From NCBI RefSeq assembly GCF_025144335.1, contig NZ_CP083539.1, positions 1,861,501 through 1,925,500 on the forward strand: 64,000 nucleotides of DNA, written 5' to 3'. The notes beneath the pieces were generated by a model. The model made no database searches. It was not told the DNA's origin and saw nothing but the letters and a program-made list of their open reading frames with translations. Origin of the DNA: Jannaschia sp. W003. Lineage in GTDB: Bacteria > Pseudomonadota > Alphaproteobacteria > Rhodobacterales > Rhodobacteraceae. The translations under genes and the position numbers were made by a program. Below are positions 15,256 to 24,647 of this stretch, piece by piece (position 1 is the stretch's first letter; the number at the start of each line of letters is the position of its first letter).

Positions 15256-16118
15256 AGGCGCGCGGGGTTCTCGCAGAGCACCATGCGGCGGGTCGCGTCG
15301 TCCGGGCAGGCAAGATCGAACGCATCCAGCAGCGCGCCCGCCCCGCATCGCTCGGCCCCGCCCAGCATGATCTGCGGCCAGTCCGACCCCCACAGGCACC
15401 GCTCGGGGTTGGCACGGAGCAGGGCGCCTACGTGCTCGTCCAGCGCCTCGAACGGCGCCGCGGCCAGCCGGAACGGCGCTGACAGCTTCACCCAGGCGTG
15501 CCCCTCGGCAAGAAGGCGGCAGAGGGCGCGGAACCCCGGCGCGTCTACGCCCGCGGCCACGTCCGGCCAAGCCATGTGGTCGAGCACCACCGGAACCGGC
15601 AGCGCCGCGATCCGGGGCGCCAGCTCCGCGATGTGTCGCTCCGCCATGGCCAGCATCTGCACGTGCATGCCCCGCTCGGCGAGCAGCGGCGCCATCGCCT
15701 CCACCCCGTCCCAGCCCAGCACGCCGCCGTGCACGTAGTTCAGCCGCACTCCCACGGCCCCCGCCGCGGCCAGCGGATCGAGCGTCTCCGCGCCCGCGCC
15801 GTCCGGCACCAGAACGACCGCGCGCGCAGCGTCGCGGCCCAGCGCCTCGACCGCGCGCAGGGTGACGGCGTTGTCGGTGCCGTAGAGGATCGACTGCACC
15901 ACCACCGTCCGTTCGATCCCAAGCGCTCCGGCCTGGGCACGGTAGGCCGCGAGGTAGTCCACGAAGCCCAACCCCTCGGCCGGCCCCTCGACCCGCCCCT
16001 CGTAGGGCGGGAACTCGGCGTCGCTCCCCAGCATGTGGATGTGCGTGTCGCAGGCCCCCGGCGGCAGGGGCCGGGCCGGGGTGCCGGCGGGGATCGGGGG
16101 GGCGGAGCGAGGGATCAT
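15243..16118 (-). CDS. Amidohydrolase family 2 protein (LigI/TIM-barrel dicarboxylate hydrolase-like)
   Basis: A 291-residue metal-dependent hydrolase fold. CDTHIHMLG (23-31) is the first metal motif, VRLNYVHGG follows in mid-barrel, VVLDHMAWPD provides a later His, and LWGSDWPQ contains the conserved Asp of the last strand. The family includes 2-pyrone-4,6-dicarboxylate hydrolase and related lactonases; AACs here are not specific enough to name the substrate. It converges with and overlaps the 3' end of the hybrid kinase gene by 13 bp. Confidence 0.8.
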   Translation of the reverse strand: MIPRSAPPIPAGTPARPLPPGACDTHIHMLGSDAEFPPYEGRVEGPAEGLGFVDYLAAYRAQAGALGIERTVVVQSILYGTDNAVTLRAVEALGRDAARAVVLVPDGAGAETLDPLAAAGAVGVRLNYVHGGVLGWDGVEAMAPLLAERGMHVQMLAMAERHIAELAPRIAALPVPVVLDHMAWPDVAAGVDAPGFRALCRLLAEGHAWVKLSAPFRLAAAPFEALDEHVGALLRANPERCLWGSDWPQIMLGGAERCGAGALLDAFDLACPDDATRRMVLCENPARLYGF

Positions 16119-16150
16119 GGCGCCACCCTCTCACGGGGGCGCGGGCGGCT

Positions 16151-17749
16151 CTAGCCGTACTGCTCCAGCAGCTCCAGCAGGTGCGCGTGGGTGTCCGCTT
16201 CCTGCACCGGCTTGTCGTGGCGCCAGCGCAGCATCCGCGGAAAGCGCAGGGCCACGCCGGACTTGTGGCGGGGCGAGGCCTGGATGCCCTCGAAGCCGAT
16301 CTCGAACACCTGCTCCGCCGGGACGTGGCGCACGGGGCCGTAGCGGGCCAGCGTGTTGCGCCGCACCCAGGCGGTGATGCGCCGGAACTCCGCGTCCGTC
16401 AGCCCCGAGTAGGCCTTGGCGAAGGGCACCAGCTCGTTGCCTTTCCAGACCGCGAAGGTGAAGTCGGTGTAAAGGTTCGCACGCCGCCCCGAGCCGGCCT
16501 GGGCGTAGACCATCACCGCGTCGATGGTCAGCGGGTCGAGCTTCCACTTCCACCAGTCGCCGCGCTTGCGGCCCACGTGGTAGGGCGAGGCGAGGCGCTT
16601 GAGCATCAACCCCTCGGCTTGCGCGTCGCGGGCCGCGGCCCGCACCGCGCCCAGCTCCTCCCAGTCCGAGAACGGCACCGTGCCCGACAGGCGCACCGGG
16701 GCTTCCGGTGGCAGGGGGCCGACCAGCGCCTCCAGCCGCGCGCGCCGCTCCGCGAGGGGCTGCGCCCGCAGATCCTCGCCGCCCTCCTCCAGGAGGTCGT
16801 ACGCGTAGAGGATCGCCGGCGCCTCGCTCAGCAGCGCCTTCGGCACGGTCTTGCGCCCGATCCGCTTCTGCAGGGCGTTGAACCGCATCGGCTGGTCCGC
16901 CTCCGCGTCCCAGGCCAGCACCTCGCCGTCGATCACCGTGCCGTCGGCGAGGAAGTCTCGGGCGCGGGCGAACTCCGGGAAGCGGTCGGTCATCAGCTCC
17001 TCGCCGCGCGACCACACGAAGTGCTGGCCCCCGCGCAGGATCAGCTGGCCCCGGATGCCGTCCCACTTGCGCTCCGCCTGCCACTCATCCGCGGGGCCCA
17101 GCGCGGCCGGGTCGCCCTCGATCCCGTGGGCGAGGCAGAACGGGTAGGGGCGGCTGAGGTCGGCCTCCGGGTCGGGCTGCAGGATCAGCGCGTCGAAGTT
17201 GGTACGCTCGGGCGACCAGTCGCCCATGAGCCGGTGCGCTAGCTCCGCGTCGTCGATGCCCGTGGCCTGACCCAGCGCGCGCGTCATCAGCTTCTGGCTG
17301 ACGCCGACGCGCATGCCCCCGGTGATCAGCTTGTTGAACACGAAGCGCTCGGCCCCGCCCAGCCGCCGCCAGGCATCGAGCACCGCCTCGCGCTTCTTGG
17401 CGTCGGACGCGGTCTGGAGCGCGCGGATCGTCTCGATCCACTCGGTCAGTTTCCGGTCGCTCTCCTCGCTCGGCTCGGGCAGCACGAGGTGGATGGTCTC
17501 GGCCAGATCGCCGACCTTGTCGTAGCTCTCCTCGAACAGCCACATCGGCAGGCCCGCGACTTCGGCCCCCCACTCCGCCAGGCGGTTCGCGGTGACGGTG
17601 CGCTTGGGCCGGCGCCCGGACAGGAGCGCGATGGTCCAGAGCCGGTCGTCATCGGGCGCCTCGCGGAAGTAGCCCTCCAGCGCTGCGGTCTTGCGCAGCG
17701 TCTTGGTGGTCTGATCCAGCTCCGTGAACAGGCGGGCGAAGCGCTTCAC
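16151..17749 (-). CDS. ATP-dependent DNA ligase (ligase-associated DNA damage response type)
   Basis: A 532-residue ligase with an N-terminal DNA-binding domain, adenylation motif I ERKWDGIRGQL (Lys nucleophile in K-x-DG), motif III-like VIDGEVLAW, motif IV QAEGLMLKR and motif V DWWKWKLDP, plus an OB-fold. It belongs to the bacterial LigB/LigC-like class found with an MBL exonuclease, Lhr-type helicase and PdeM phosphoesterase (TIGR04120-4123 set). The exonuclease is two genes upstream in the same operon; helicase and phosphoesterase genes are not adjacent. Start overlaps the preceding hydrolase stop by 4 nt. Confidence 0.92.
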   Translation of the reverse strand: MKRFARLFTELDQTTKTLRKTAALEGYFREAPDDDRLWTIALLSGRRPKRTVTANRLAEWGAEVAGLPMWLFEESYDKVGDLAETIHLVLPEPSEESDRKLTEWIETIRALQTASDAKKREAVLDAWRRLGGAERFVFNKLITGGMRVGVSQKLMTRALGQATGIDDAELAHRLMGDWSPERTNFDALILQPDPEADLSRPYPFCLAHGIEGDPAALGPADEWQAERKWDGIRGQLILRGGQHFVWSRGEELMTDRFPEFARARDFLADGTVIDGEVLAWDAEADQPMRFNALQKRIGRKTVPKALLSEAPAILYAYDLLEEGGEDLRAQPLAERRARLEALVGPLPPEAPVRLSGTVPFSDWEELGAVRAAARDAQAEGLMLKRLASPYHVGRKRGDWWKWKLDPLTIDAVMVYAQAGSGRRANLYTDFTFAVWKGNELVPFAKAYSGLTDAEFRRITAWVRRNTLARYGPVRHVPAEQVFEIGFEGIQASPRHKSGVALRFPRMLRWRHDKPVQEADTHAHLLELLEQYG

Positions 17750-18621
17750 GAGGCGCCCCGAACGAAGGCGGCGATCTCAGCGAGCGCGCGGTCGGCGGCG
17801 GGCGCGCTGCCCGCGGCCATGTGGTAGGCGTGGGGCAGGGCGCGCGCCTTGTCGACGGTCACCTCGGCGCCGAAACCGCGCATCCGCTCCGCGAGCTGGT
17901 CGGCGTCCTCCTCCAGGAGCTCGCCGCGCGAGCAGTGGATCAGCACCGGCGGGCAGCCCGGATACGCGGCGTGGACCGGGGAGAGGCGGGGGTCGCGCGG
18001 GTCGTGCCCATCGGCGTAGGCCTGCGCGATGCGCAGCATGAGGGGGCGGGTCAGGAACAGGTCGTCGGCGGCCTCGGGCTCGGTGCGGGTCTCGTCGAAG
18101 TCCGCAGCGGGGGCGATGAGGGCGGCGCAGCAGGGCGCCGTGCCGTCCGCCAGCAGCCGCGCCAGCACGCTCGCGGCGAGCGAGGCGCCCGCGCTGTCGC
18201 CGCCGATCGCGAAGGGGCCCCGCACGGCCATGGCGCGAGCGGCGGCGAGGCAGTCGTCGTAGGCCGCCGGGAAGTGGTGCTCGGGCGCGAGGCGGTAGGC
18301 GGGCGCCGTCACCTCCAAACCCGCGAGGGCCAAAGTGTCTAGCAGATGCGCGTGGCTCTCGGGCGAGCCGAGCACGAAGCCGCCCCCGTGCAGCCAGAGC
18401 AGCCGCGGACCGCCCTCCGGTCCGACCGAGCGACGCGCCCGCACGCCTGCCAACTCCACCGTCTCGACCGAGACGCCGGGCAGGGGCTGGCGCAGCGCGG
18501 CCAGCGCGCCCATCGCCGCGCGGTGTAGTGACCAGGGCAGGGGCGCGGCCATCAGCGGCTTGGCCACGTAGCGCGACGACAGGGCGAGGGCGCGGTCGCG
18601 CCAGTGGGTCGCGTCGCTCAT
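17746..18621 (-). CDS. Alpha/beta hydrolase (hormone-sensitive lipase family)
   Basis: A 291-residue esterase fold. LWLHGGGFVLGSP gives the HGGG oxyanion motif, IGGDSAGASLA the nucleophile elbow, and ALPHAYHM near residue 266 the probable catalytic His. It is translationally coupled on both sides, overlapping the exonuclease stop and the ligase start by 4 nt each, so it is embedded in a DNA-repair operon. No function in repair is known to me for this family; acyl ester hydrolysis is the safe call. Confidence 0.85.
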   Translation of the reverse strand: MSDATHWRDRALALSSRYVAKPLMAAPLPWSLHRAAMGALAALRQPLPGVSVETVELAGVRARRSVGPEGGPRLLWLHGGGFVLGSPESHAHLLDTLALAGLEVTAPAYRLAPEHHFPAAYDDCLAAARAMAVRGPFAIGGDSAGASLAASVLARLLADGTAPCCAALIAPAADFDETRTEPEAADDLFLTRPLMLRIAQAYADGHDPRDPRLSPVHAAYPGCPPVLIHCSRGELLEEDADQLAERMRGFGAEVTVDKARALPHAYHMAAGSAPAADRALAEIAAFVRGAS

Positions 18622-19634
18622 GCGGCGTCCTCGGCGGCATCGAGCTCGCTCTCGAACTCCTCGCCCTCGTACTCGGTCGAGACCACGTGCGCGTCGTATC
18701 CCTGCTCGCGCAGCCAGCGGTGGAAGACGCTCGTGTAGCCGTGGGTGGCGAAGACGCGGGTGGCCCCGGTCTCGCGGATCGCCGCATTGAGCCCCGGCCA
18801 GTCGGCGTGGTCCGAGATCACGAAGCCCCGGTCCGCCGCCCGCCTGCGCCGGACCCCGCGCAGCGCCATCCAGCCCGACGCGATGCCGGTGGAGGCGTTG
18901 CCGAACTTGCGGATCCAGCCGCCTGCCAGCGCCGAAGGCGGCGCGATCACCAGCGCGCCCGGGTGGGCCTTGAGGTCCAGCTCCTTCGTGACCCGCACCG
19001 TGTCGGGCAGGGCCACGCCCTGCGCCCGCAGCACGGCGTTAGTGTTCTCGACCGCGCCGTGGGTCAGGATCGAGCCGATCGAGGGGTCGGCCATGGTCAT
19101 CACCCGCTGCGCCTTGCCGAGCGCGTAGGAGCCGATCACCGAGAAGCGCCCCTCGGCGGCGTTGGCGGCCCACCATTGGTTCAGTTGCCGCTCCAGCTCG
19201 GCCTCGGGCTCCCAGGTGAAGACGGGCAGGCCGAAGGTGCATTCGGTGATGAAGGCGTGGCAGCGCACCGGCTCCCACGGCTCCGACAGCTTGTCGGCGC
19301 CGGTCTTGTAGTCGCCCGACACGCACCAGACCTCGCCCCGGTGCTCGACGCGGATCTGGGCCGAGCCGGGGACGTGGCCGGCGGGGTGGAAGGAGACGCG
19401 CACGCCGCCGATCTCGCGCACCTCGCCGTAGGCGATGCCCTCGGCCTCGATCGGCCCGAGGCGGTGGCGCATCACGGGCAAGGCCGCGTGGGTGGCGAGG
19501 TAGCGCCCGTGGCCGGGGCGCGAGTGGTCGGCGTGCCCGTGGGTGATGAGCGCGCGGTCGACGGGCTTCCACGGGTCGATGTGGAACTGGCCGGCGGGGC
19601 AGTAGATGCCGTCGTCGTGGAACTCGAGGACCAT
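18618..19634 (-). CDS. Ligase-associated DNA damage response exonuclease (MBL fold)
   Basis: A 338-residue metallo-beta-lactamase/beta-CASP-like nuclease. ITHGHADHSRPGHG is the H-x-H-x-DH metal motif, FHPAGHVPGSAQI follows, then VSGDYKTGADKLSEPW with a metal Asp, and FVISDHADWPGL near the C-terminus. It starts at ATG 19634 with GGAG 7 nt upstream; a longer reading frame is Arg/Pro-rich. First gene of the exonuclease-hydrolase-ligase operon. Expected to process DNA ends ahead of ligation. Confidence 0.88.
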   Translation of the reverse strand: MVLEFHDDGIYCPAGQFHIDPWKPVDRALITHGHADHSRPGHGRYLATHAALPVMRHRLGPIEAEGIAYGEVREIGGVRVSFHPAGHVPGSAQIRVEHRGEVWCVSGDYKTGADKLSEPWEPVRCHAFITECTFGLPVFTWEPEAELERQLNQWWAANAAEGRFSVIGSYALGKAQRVMTMADPSIGSILTHGAVENTNAVLRAQGVALPDTVRVTKELDLKAHPGALVIAPPSALAGGWIRKFGNASTGIASGWMALRGVRRRRAADRGFVISDHADWPGLNAAIRETGATRVFATHGYTSVFHRWLREQGYDAHVVSTEYEGEEFESELDAAEDAA

Positions 19635-19871
19635 GGGGACTCCGTCGTGCGTTCCCGTGGATGTAGGGCGGGGGGCGCGCCGGCCCACCGCGGGGCGGGC
19701 ACGTCTCGGGACCGCCTCGCCGCGGCACGGCATCGCGGACCGGCGGGGGGCTCGCGGTCCGGCACCCGGGCGTAGGCTGCCGGAGGGAGACGGTGGACAC
19801 GGCCCATTGGCGCGAGCCGAAGGACCGCACGTGCCCTGCCGCGGGCGAGCCGGCTCCGCATCGCCCCGACG

Positions 19872-20894
19872 CTAAGGCGCCTCCGTGGGCCGGAGCACGA
19901 TCTCGCCCTTCTCCTCCAGTCCCCGGATCGCGGCGGCGATGCGGCCCTGCGCCTCCTCCACCGCGTCCGCCTCGACCTCGCCGCGATCCTCGATCTCGGA
20001 TCGGATCTGGTCGGCGAGGCGGGCCGAGATTGCGCCGAGCAGGAAGGCAGCGATCGCGCCCTCGGGGTCGGGGGCGATGGCGGCCACGAGGTCGTCGTTG
20101 TCGACCTCGCGCAGCACCTTGGCGACGTCGCCCGACTCCAGCCGGTCGGGCACGTTCTCCCACGAGAAGACGGCGCCGCGCACCTGCGCCGCGAACTCCG
20201 GCGCGCGCCCGTCGAGCCGCTCGAGCAGGGCGTTGCGCGCGCCGCTGCGCGCGGCATTGAGGATCGCGCCCACCCGCGCCACCGGGGGCAGCGCGAACCC
20301 CTTGCTCGGCACGGCGCCCGCCACGTGGCCGAGCGACAGCGCGATGCGCGCCACCGCCTCGGGCGAGACGTCCTCGGTGCCGGCGAAGGCCGCCGTGACC
20401 GCGTCGGCCCGCTCCTCCTCCATCTCCGATAGGAGGGCGGCGGCGCGCTCGGGCGGCAGCTTGCTCAGGAGGATCGCGCAGACCTCGGGCGTCTCGCCGT
20501 CCAGCACCGGCATCAGCCCCTCGGTGGGCATCGTGGCCAGCGCCTCCCACGTGGCGGCGCCGAGGTCGGGGGGCGCGCCGCCCGGCGCCTCGGACGCCAT
20601 TTCGGCCAGCAGGTCGGGTGCGATGCGCCCGTCCAGCAGCGACAGCGCCTCGCCCATGGAGCGGGGGAGGCGCAGGCCGGCGGCGTCCAGCTCGCCCGCG
20701 AACTCCGCCACCACGGCGCGCATGGTGGCGGGCGGGACGCGGCCGAGCGAGGCGAGGGCGTGGACCAGCCGCCGCAGCGCCGGGCGCGGCAGGTCCGCGA
20801 CGCCGGGATCGGCGCCCTCGGACAGCAGCAGGTGCACCACCACGGCCGCCTTCTGGGTGCGCGAGAGCGTGGGCAGGGCGGGCGGTGGAGGCAT
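19872..20894 (-). CDS. fliG: Flagellar motor switch protein FliG-like
   Basis: A 340-residue all-helical protein. LSRTQKAAVVVHLLLSEG marks the N-terminal FliG domain, EVCAILLSKLPPERAAALLSEM the middle domain (the canonical L-S-x-L-P-x-E-x-A pattern), and FSWENVPDRLESGDVAKVLREVDNDDL plus AFLLGAISARLADQIRSEIE the torque-generating C domain. FliG couples the stator to the rotor and sets rotation direction. No other flagellar gene is near; it stands alone between a repair operon and a TPR protein, which is unusual. The 237 bp between its stop and the exonuclease start contain no gene I can support. Confidence 0.85.
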   Translation of the reverse strand: MPPPPALPTLSRTQKAAVVVHLLLSEGADPGVADLPRPALRRLVHALASLGRVPPATMRAVVAEFAGELDAAGLRLPRSMGEALSLLDGRIAPDLLAEMASEAPGGAPPDLGAATWEALATMPTEGLMPVLDGETPEVCAILLSKLPPERAAALLSEMEEERADAVTAAFAGTEDVSPEAVARIALSLGHVAGAVPSKGFALPPVARVGAILNAARSGARNALLERLDGRAPEFAAQVRGAVFSWENVPDRLESGDVAKVLREVDNDDLVAAIAPDPEGAIAAFLLGAISARLADQIRSEIEDRGEVEADAVEEAQGRIAAAIRGLEEKGEIVLRPTEAP

Positions 20895-20969
20895 GGGCGG
20901 GGCCGTGGGGACAAGGGGCGTCGCCGCCCTTTGCCAGCCTCGCGTTAGGAAACCGTTACCGCCGCGGGG

Positions 20970-21491
20970 TCAGTAGGTCGAACGGCCCGTCGCCAGCGCC
21001 TCGTCCAGCGCCGCCTCGGGGTAGCTCCCGCGCCCGCCCGACGCCCGGATCAACCTCAGCTGCTCGTCCGCGCCGGCGCGGTCGCCGCGCTCCAGGAGGC
21101 CGAGGCCGAGGTAGCTGCGGGCCTGCCAGTGATCCGGGTCCAGCTCCAGCGCGGCGCGGTAGAGCGCCACGCCCGCATCCCAGTCGCCCGCCTTCCGGGT
21201 CGCGAAGCCGCGCACCGTCAGGGCCTCCGCGGTGGCGGGGTCCTTCAGGGCGGCCAGAACCTCCAGCGCCTCGCCTGCGCGGCCGAACTCGGCCAGCTCG
21301 CGCGCCGCCTCGATGCGGGCGTCGTCGCCCAATCGCGAGTCCTGCAGCTTCACGCAGCCCTCGTGCTCGGCGTCGTACACGGTGCCCTCGGGGCACTCCA
21401 CGGTGGTCTCGGTGGGCTTCGTCGTCTCGGAGCCGACGGCGAAGGCCGCGGCGGGCAGGACGGCGAGGAGGATGGCTGCGGAGCGGAGCAT
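20970..21491 (-). CDS. Secreted TPR protein with Cys-bounded CPEGTVYD motif
   Basis: A 173-residue protein. A signal peptide (MLRSAAILLAVLPAAAFAVGS) is followed by VECPEGTVYDAEHEGCV, a short Cys-bounded motif, then tetratricopeptide-like repeats (LAEFGRAGEALEVLAALKD, GDWDAGVALYRAALELDPDHWQA, RSYLGLGLLERGDRAGADEQL). Likely periplasmic. ATG 21491 has GAGG upstream. The Cys motif also occurs in the small protein at 22553-22708. Specific function unknown. Confidence 0.72.
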   Translation of the reverse strand: MLRSAAILLAVLPAAAFAVGSETTKPTETTVECPEGTVYDAEHEGCVKLQDSRLGDDARIEAARELAEFGRAGEALEVLAALKDPATAEALTVRGFATRKAGDWDAGVALYRAALELDPDHWQARSYLGLGLLERGDRAGADEQLRLIRASGGRGSYPEAALDEALATGRSTY

Positions 21492-21584
21492 GACGGGAAC
21501 CTCGAGGCTGGTGATCCCGCTACAAGGGAGCACGAAGGGCCGGCGCGTCCAGCCCCCCGCGATCACGTTCCGGGGACGAAGGGC

Positions 21585-22487
21585 TCAGAGGCCCGCCGTC
21601 TCCTCGGCGCCGATCATCAGGTTCAGGTTCTGCACCGCGGTGCCCGAAGCGCCCTTGCCGAGGTTGTCGAGGACGGCGGCGATGGTCAGGCGCCCGCGCC
21701 CGTCGCCCTGCACGCTGATCTCCATGCGGTTGGTGCCGTTCAGCCGCTGGGGATCGATGCGGTCCGAGGGCAGCACCACGGACACGAAGGGATCGCCGCG
21801 GTAGAAGTCGCGCAGGCAGGCCTCAATGCGGGCGTGGCCGGCGATCTCGCCCGGCAGCAGGTCGGCGTGGAGGTGCAGCTGCACCACCATGCCTTGCGCG
21901 TAGTTCGCCACGGCGGGCTGGAACAGCGGCTTCCGGCGCAGGCCGGAGTGGGCCATGACCTCGGGCAGGTGCTTGTGATCCTGGCGCAGCGCGTAAAGCG
22001 AGAAGTCCGGCGCCTCGCCGCTTTCGTGCGCGGCGATCGCGGCCTTGCCGCCGCCGGTGTAGCCCGACACGCCGGTCAGCACGCAGCCATGGTCGGCGGG
22101 AACGATGCCCGCGTCCACGAGGGGGCGCAGGATGGCGATGGCGCCCGTCGCGTAGCAGCCGACGTTGGCGACGCGGCGCGCCCCGGCGATCTGCTCGCGC
22201 GCGCCCGGAAGCTCGGGCATGCCATAGACCCAGCCCGGCGCGGTGCGGTGGGCGGTGGAGGCGTCGATCAGGCGGCACCCGGCGGAGGCGGCGGCCTCGC
22301 GCGCGGCATCGTCGGGCAGGCACAGGATCGCCACGTCCGCCTCGCCGTAGGCGCCGCGGCGCGCGCCGGCGTCCTTGCGGCGGTCCTCCTCGAGGCTGAT
22401 CAGGGAGACGTCGCCGCGCCCCTCGAGCCGCTCGCGGATGCGCAGGCCCGTGGTGCCCGCCTCGCCGTCGATGAAGACCTTGGCCAT
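21585..22487 (-). CDS. argC: N-acetyl-gamma-glutamyl-phosphate reductase (type 2)
   Basis: The 300-residue protein has an N-terminal Rossmann start [19 protein letters not shown], the catalytic-Cys motif [12 protein letters not shown] (Cys111), [11 protein letters not shown] and an active-site-like LPEVMAH. Short length and the GEAGTTG start mark the type 2 (ArgC2) subfamily. It reduces N-acetylglutamyl phosphate to the semialdehyde in arginine synthesis. ATG 22487 has GGAGGAG 6 nt upstream. Other arg genes are not in the window. Confidence 0.93.
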   Translation of the reverse strand: MAKVFIDGEAGTTGLRIRERLEGRGDVSLISLEEDRRKDAGARRGAYGEADVAILCLPDDAAREAAASAGCRLIDASTAHRTAPGWVYGMPELPGAREQIAGARRVANVGCYATGAIAILRPLVDAGIVPADHGCVLTGVSGYTGGGKAAIAAHESGEAPDFSLYALRQDHKHLPEVMAHSGLRRKPLFQPAVANYAQGMVVQLHLHADLLPGEIAGHARIEACLRDFYRGDPFVSVVLPSDRIDPQRLNGTNRMEISVQGDGRGRLTIAAVLDNLGKGASGTAVQNLNLMIGAEETAGL

Positions 22488-22552
22488 GTGTCGCTCCTCC
22501 TCCGGGCGCGGGATAGCGTCCGGGCGGCGGAGAAGGAAGCCCGAGGTTCGGG

Positions 22553-22708
22553 TCAGCCGGTGGCGTCGGGCACGCAGGTGCCGGCGGCCTCGTCGTAGGT
22601 CGAGCCGGGGGCGCAGGTGATGTTGGCCTGCCGGTCGTGGCTGCAACCCGCGGCGGCGAGGCCGGGAGCCAGCGCCACGGCGGCGGCGGCGATCAGAAGT
22701 CTGAGCAT
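22553..22708 (-). CDS. Small secreted Cys-motif protein
   Basis: A 51-residue protein. It has a signal peptide ([21 protein letters not shown]) and a mature part with four spaced Cys-bounded segments, including [23 protein letters not shown] precedes ATG 22708. Similar small proteins are common near purB in this family by my recollection. Probably periplasmic or lipoprotein-like (Ala-Ala-Gly-Cys at the cleavage region could be a lipobox). Function unknown. Confidence 0.65.
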   Translation of the reverse strand: MLRLLIAAAAVALAPGLAAAGCSHDRQANITCAPGSTYDEAAGTCVPDATG

Positions 22709-22788
22709 GGTCGATCCTCCTCTGTGTGCCCGAGGAGGATAGCGCGGCAGCACGGGGCCGCCCAATCACGTTTCCCGCCGCGCCGCCG

Positions 22789-24105
22789 TCAGGCGCCGTC
22801 CCGCCCGCCGAACACCCGCGCGAAGATCGTGTCCACGTGCTTGGTGTGGTAGCCGAGGTCGAACTTCTCGGCGATCTCCTCCTCCGACAGGGCCGCGCGC
22901 ACGTCCGCATCCGCCAGCAGCTCGGTCTGGAAGTCGGCGCCCTCCTCCCAGACCTTCATCGCGTTGCGCTGCACGAGCCGGTAGGCGTCCTCGCGGCTGA
23001 CCCCGGCCTGGGTGAGGGCGAGCAGCACCCGCTGGCTCATCACGAGGCCCCGGAAGCGGTTCATGTTGGCCATCATCCGCTCGGGGTAGATCACCAGCTT
23101 GTCGATGACGCCCGTGAGGCGGTGCAGCGCGAAGTCGAGCGTGATCGTGGCATCGGGGCCGATCATTCGCTCCACGCTGGAGTGCGAGATGTCCCGCTCA
23201 TGCCAGAGCGCCACGTTCTCCATCGCCGGGACGACGGCCGCGCGCACCATGCGGGCGAGGCCGGTGAGGTTCTCGGTCAGCACCGGGTTGCGCTTGTGGG
23301 GCATCGCCGAGGAGCCCTTCTGGCCCTTCGCGAAGAACTCCTCCGCCTCCAGCACCTCGGTGCGCTGCATGTGGCGGATCTCGGTGGCGACGTTCTCGAC
23401 CGACGAGGCGATCACGCCCAAGGTCGCGAAGAACATGGCGTGGCGGTCGCGGGGGATCACCTGCGTGGAGATCGGCTCCGGCTCCAGCCCTAGCTTCTCG
23501 CAGACGTGCGCCTCGACGCGGGGGTCGATGTTGGCGAAGGTGCCCACGGCGCCCGAGATCGCGCCCGTCGCCACCTCCTCGCGCGCGGCGCGCAGACGGC
23601 GGAGGTTGCGCGACATTTCGGCGTGGAAGCGCGCGAAGGTCAGGCCCATGGTGGTGGGCTCGGCGTGGATGCCGTGGGAGCGGCCGATCCGCACCGTGTC
23701 CTTGTGCTCGCGCGCGCGCCGCTCCAGCGCTTCGAGCAATCCTTCCATGTCGGCGATCAGGATGTCCGCCGCGCGGCACAGCTGCACGTTCAGCGTGGTG
23801 TCGAGCACGTCCGACGAGGTCATGCCCTGATGCACGAAGCGTGCCTCGTCGCTGCCCACGATCTCGGCCAGATGGGTCAGGAAGGCGATCACGTCGTGGC
23901 GGGTCTCGGCCTCGATGGCGTCGATGCGGGCGACGTCGAACTCCGTGTCCTTGGCCTTCCAGACGGCCTCAGCGTTGGCGCGGGGGATCACGCCGAGCGC
24001 GGCCATGGCGTCGCAGGCATGGGCCTCGATCTCGAACCAGATGCGGAACTTGGTCTCGGGCGACCAGATGCGGACCATGTCGGGGCGGCTGTAGCGGGGG
24101 ATCAT
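22789..24105 (-). CDS. purB: Adenylosuccinate lyase
   Basis: A 438-residue fumarase/aspartase-superfamily enzyme with the signature [36 protein letters not shown] (general acid/base His) and [13 protein letters not shown]. It forms AMP from adenylosuccinate and AICAR from SAICAR in purine synthesis. Length is typical of the short bacterial class. ATG 24105 is preceded by GAGAGGAAG. Standing alone on the minus strand. Confidence 0.96.
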   Translation of the reverse strand: MIPRYSRPDMVRIWSPETKFRIWFEIEAHACDAMAALGVIPRANAEAVWKAKDTEFDVARIDAIEAETRHDVIAFLTHLAEIVGSDEARFVHQGMTSSDVLDTTLNVQLCRAADILIADMEGLLEALERRAREHKDTVRIGRSHGIHAEPTTMGLTFARFHAEMSRNLRRLRAAREEVATGAISGAVGTFANIDPRVEAHVCEKLGLEPEPISTQVIPRDRHAMFFATLGVIASSVENVATEIRHMQRTEVLEAEEFFAKGQKGSSAMPHKRNPVLTENLTGLARMVRAAVVPAMENVALWHERDISHSSVERMIGPDATITLDFALHRLTGVIDKLVIYPERMMANMNRFRGLVMSQRVLLALTQAGVSREDAYRLVQRNAMKVWEEGADFQTELLADADVRAALSEEEIAEKFDLGYHTKHVDTIFARVFGGRDGA

Positions 24106-24170
24106 GGGGCTTCCTCTCGTGATGCGCGCGCCCTAGCGTCCCCGCCCATGCGCCGCAACTCCGCCCGCCC

Positions 24171-24626
24171 GTGACCGCCGCCGAACGCCTCGCCGCTCTC
24201 CTCGGCGCGTGGTCGTTCGCCCGCATCATTCGGCACGCCGACGGCACCCGCGCCCGCGCCTGGGGCACCGCCACATGGGCGCCCGAGGGGCCGGTGCTGC
24301 GCTGCACCGAGACGGGCACGCTGGAGCAGGGGCGCGCGCGCCTCCGGGCCGAGCGCGTCACCCTCTGGCGTGCCGATGGGCCGCGCCTCCACGTGGCCTT
24401 CTCTGACGGGCGGCCGTTCCACGACTTCGAGCCGACGCCGTGGGCCGAGGCGCTGCACCCCTGCGCACCCGACACCTACCGGCTGGGCTATGACTTCCGG
24501 GGCCGGGGATTCTGGTCGTGCCGGTGGCGGGTGACGGGGCCGCGCAAGGATTACGTGGCGCTCACGCGCTACCGTCGGGTGGCGGGGGCCAGCCCCCGCA
24601 CCCCCGAGATATTTTCGGCAGGATGA
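24171..24626 (+). CDS. DUF6314 family protein
   Basis: A 151-residue protein with beta-barrel-like pattern: LLGAWSFARIIRH, GTATW, GRPFHDFEPT, HPCAPDTYRLGYDF and WRVTGPRKDYVALTRYRR. I recognise it as a lipocalin-like DUF6314 protein, conserved in Rhodobacteraceae. Start is GTG 24171. The last dozen residues (GASPRTPEIFSAG) are encoded by a palindromic repeat and the conserved domain probably ends before it. Function unknown; it reads away from purB. Confidence 0.65.
   Translation: MTAAERLAALLGAWSFARIIRHADGTRARAWGTATWAPEGPVLRCTETGTLEQGRARLRAERVTLWRADGPRLHVAFSDGRPFHDFEPTPWAEALHPCAPDTYRLGYDFRGRGFWSCRWRVTGPRKDYVALTRYRRVAGASPRTPEIFSAG
24583..24598. repeat. Hairpin repeat within the 3' end of the DUF6314 gene
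   Basis: CGGGGGC, CA, GCCCCCG, followed by a CACCCCCGAGATATTTTC-type segment. This kind of 3'-end hairpin is frequent in Rhodobacteraceae genomes; it may terminate transcription though translation enters it. Confidence 0.5.
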
Positions 24627-24647
24627 GGGGAAGGGCTACCGCTCCGT

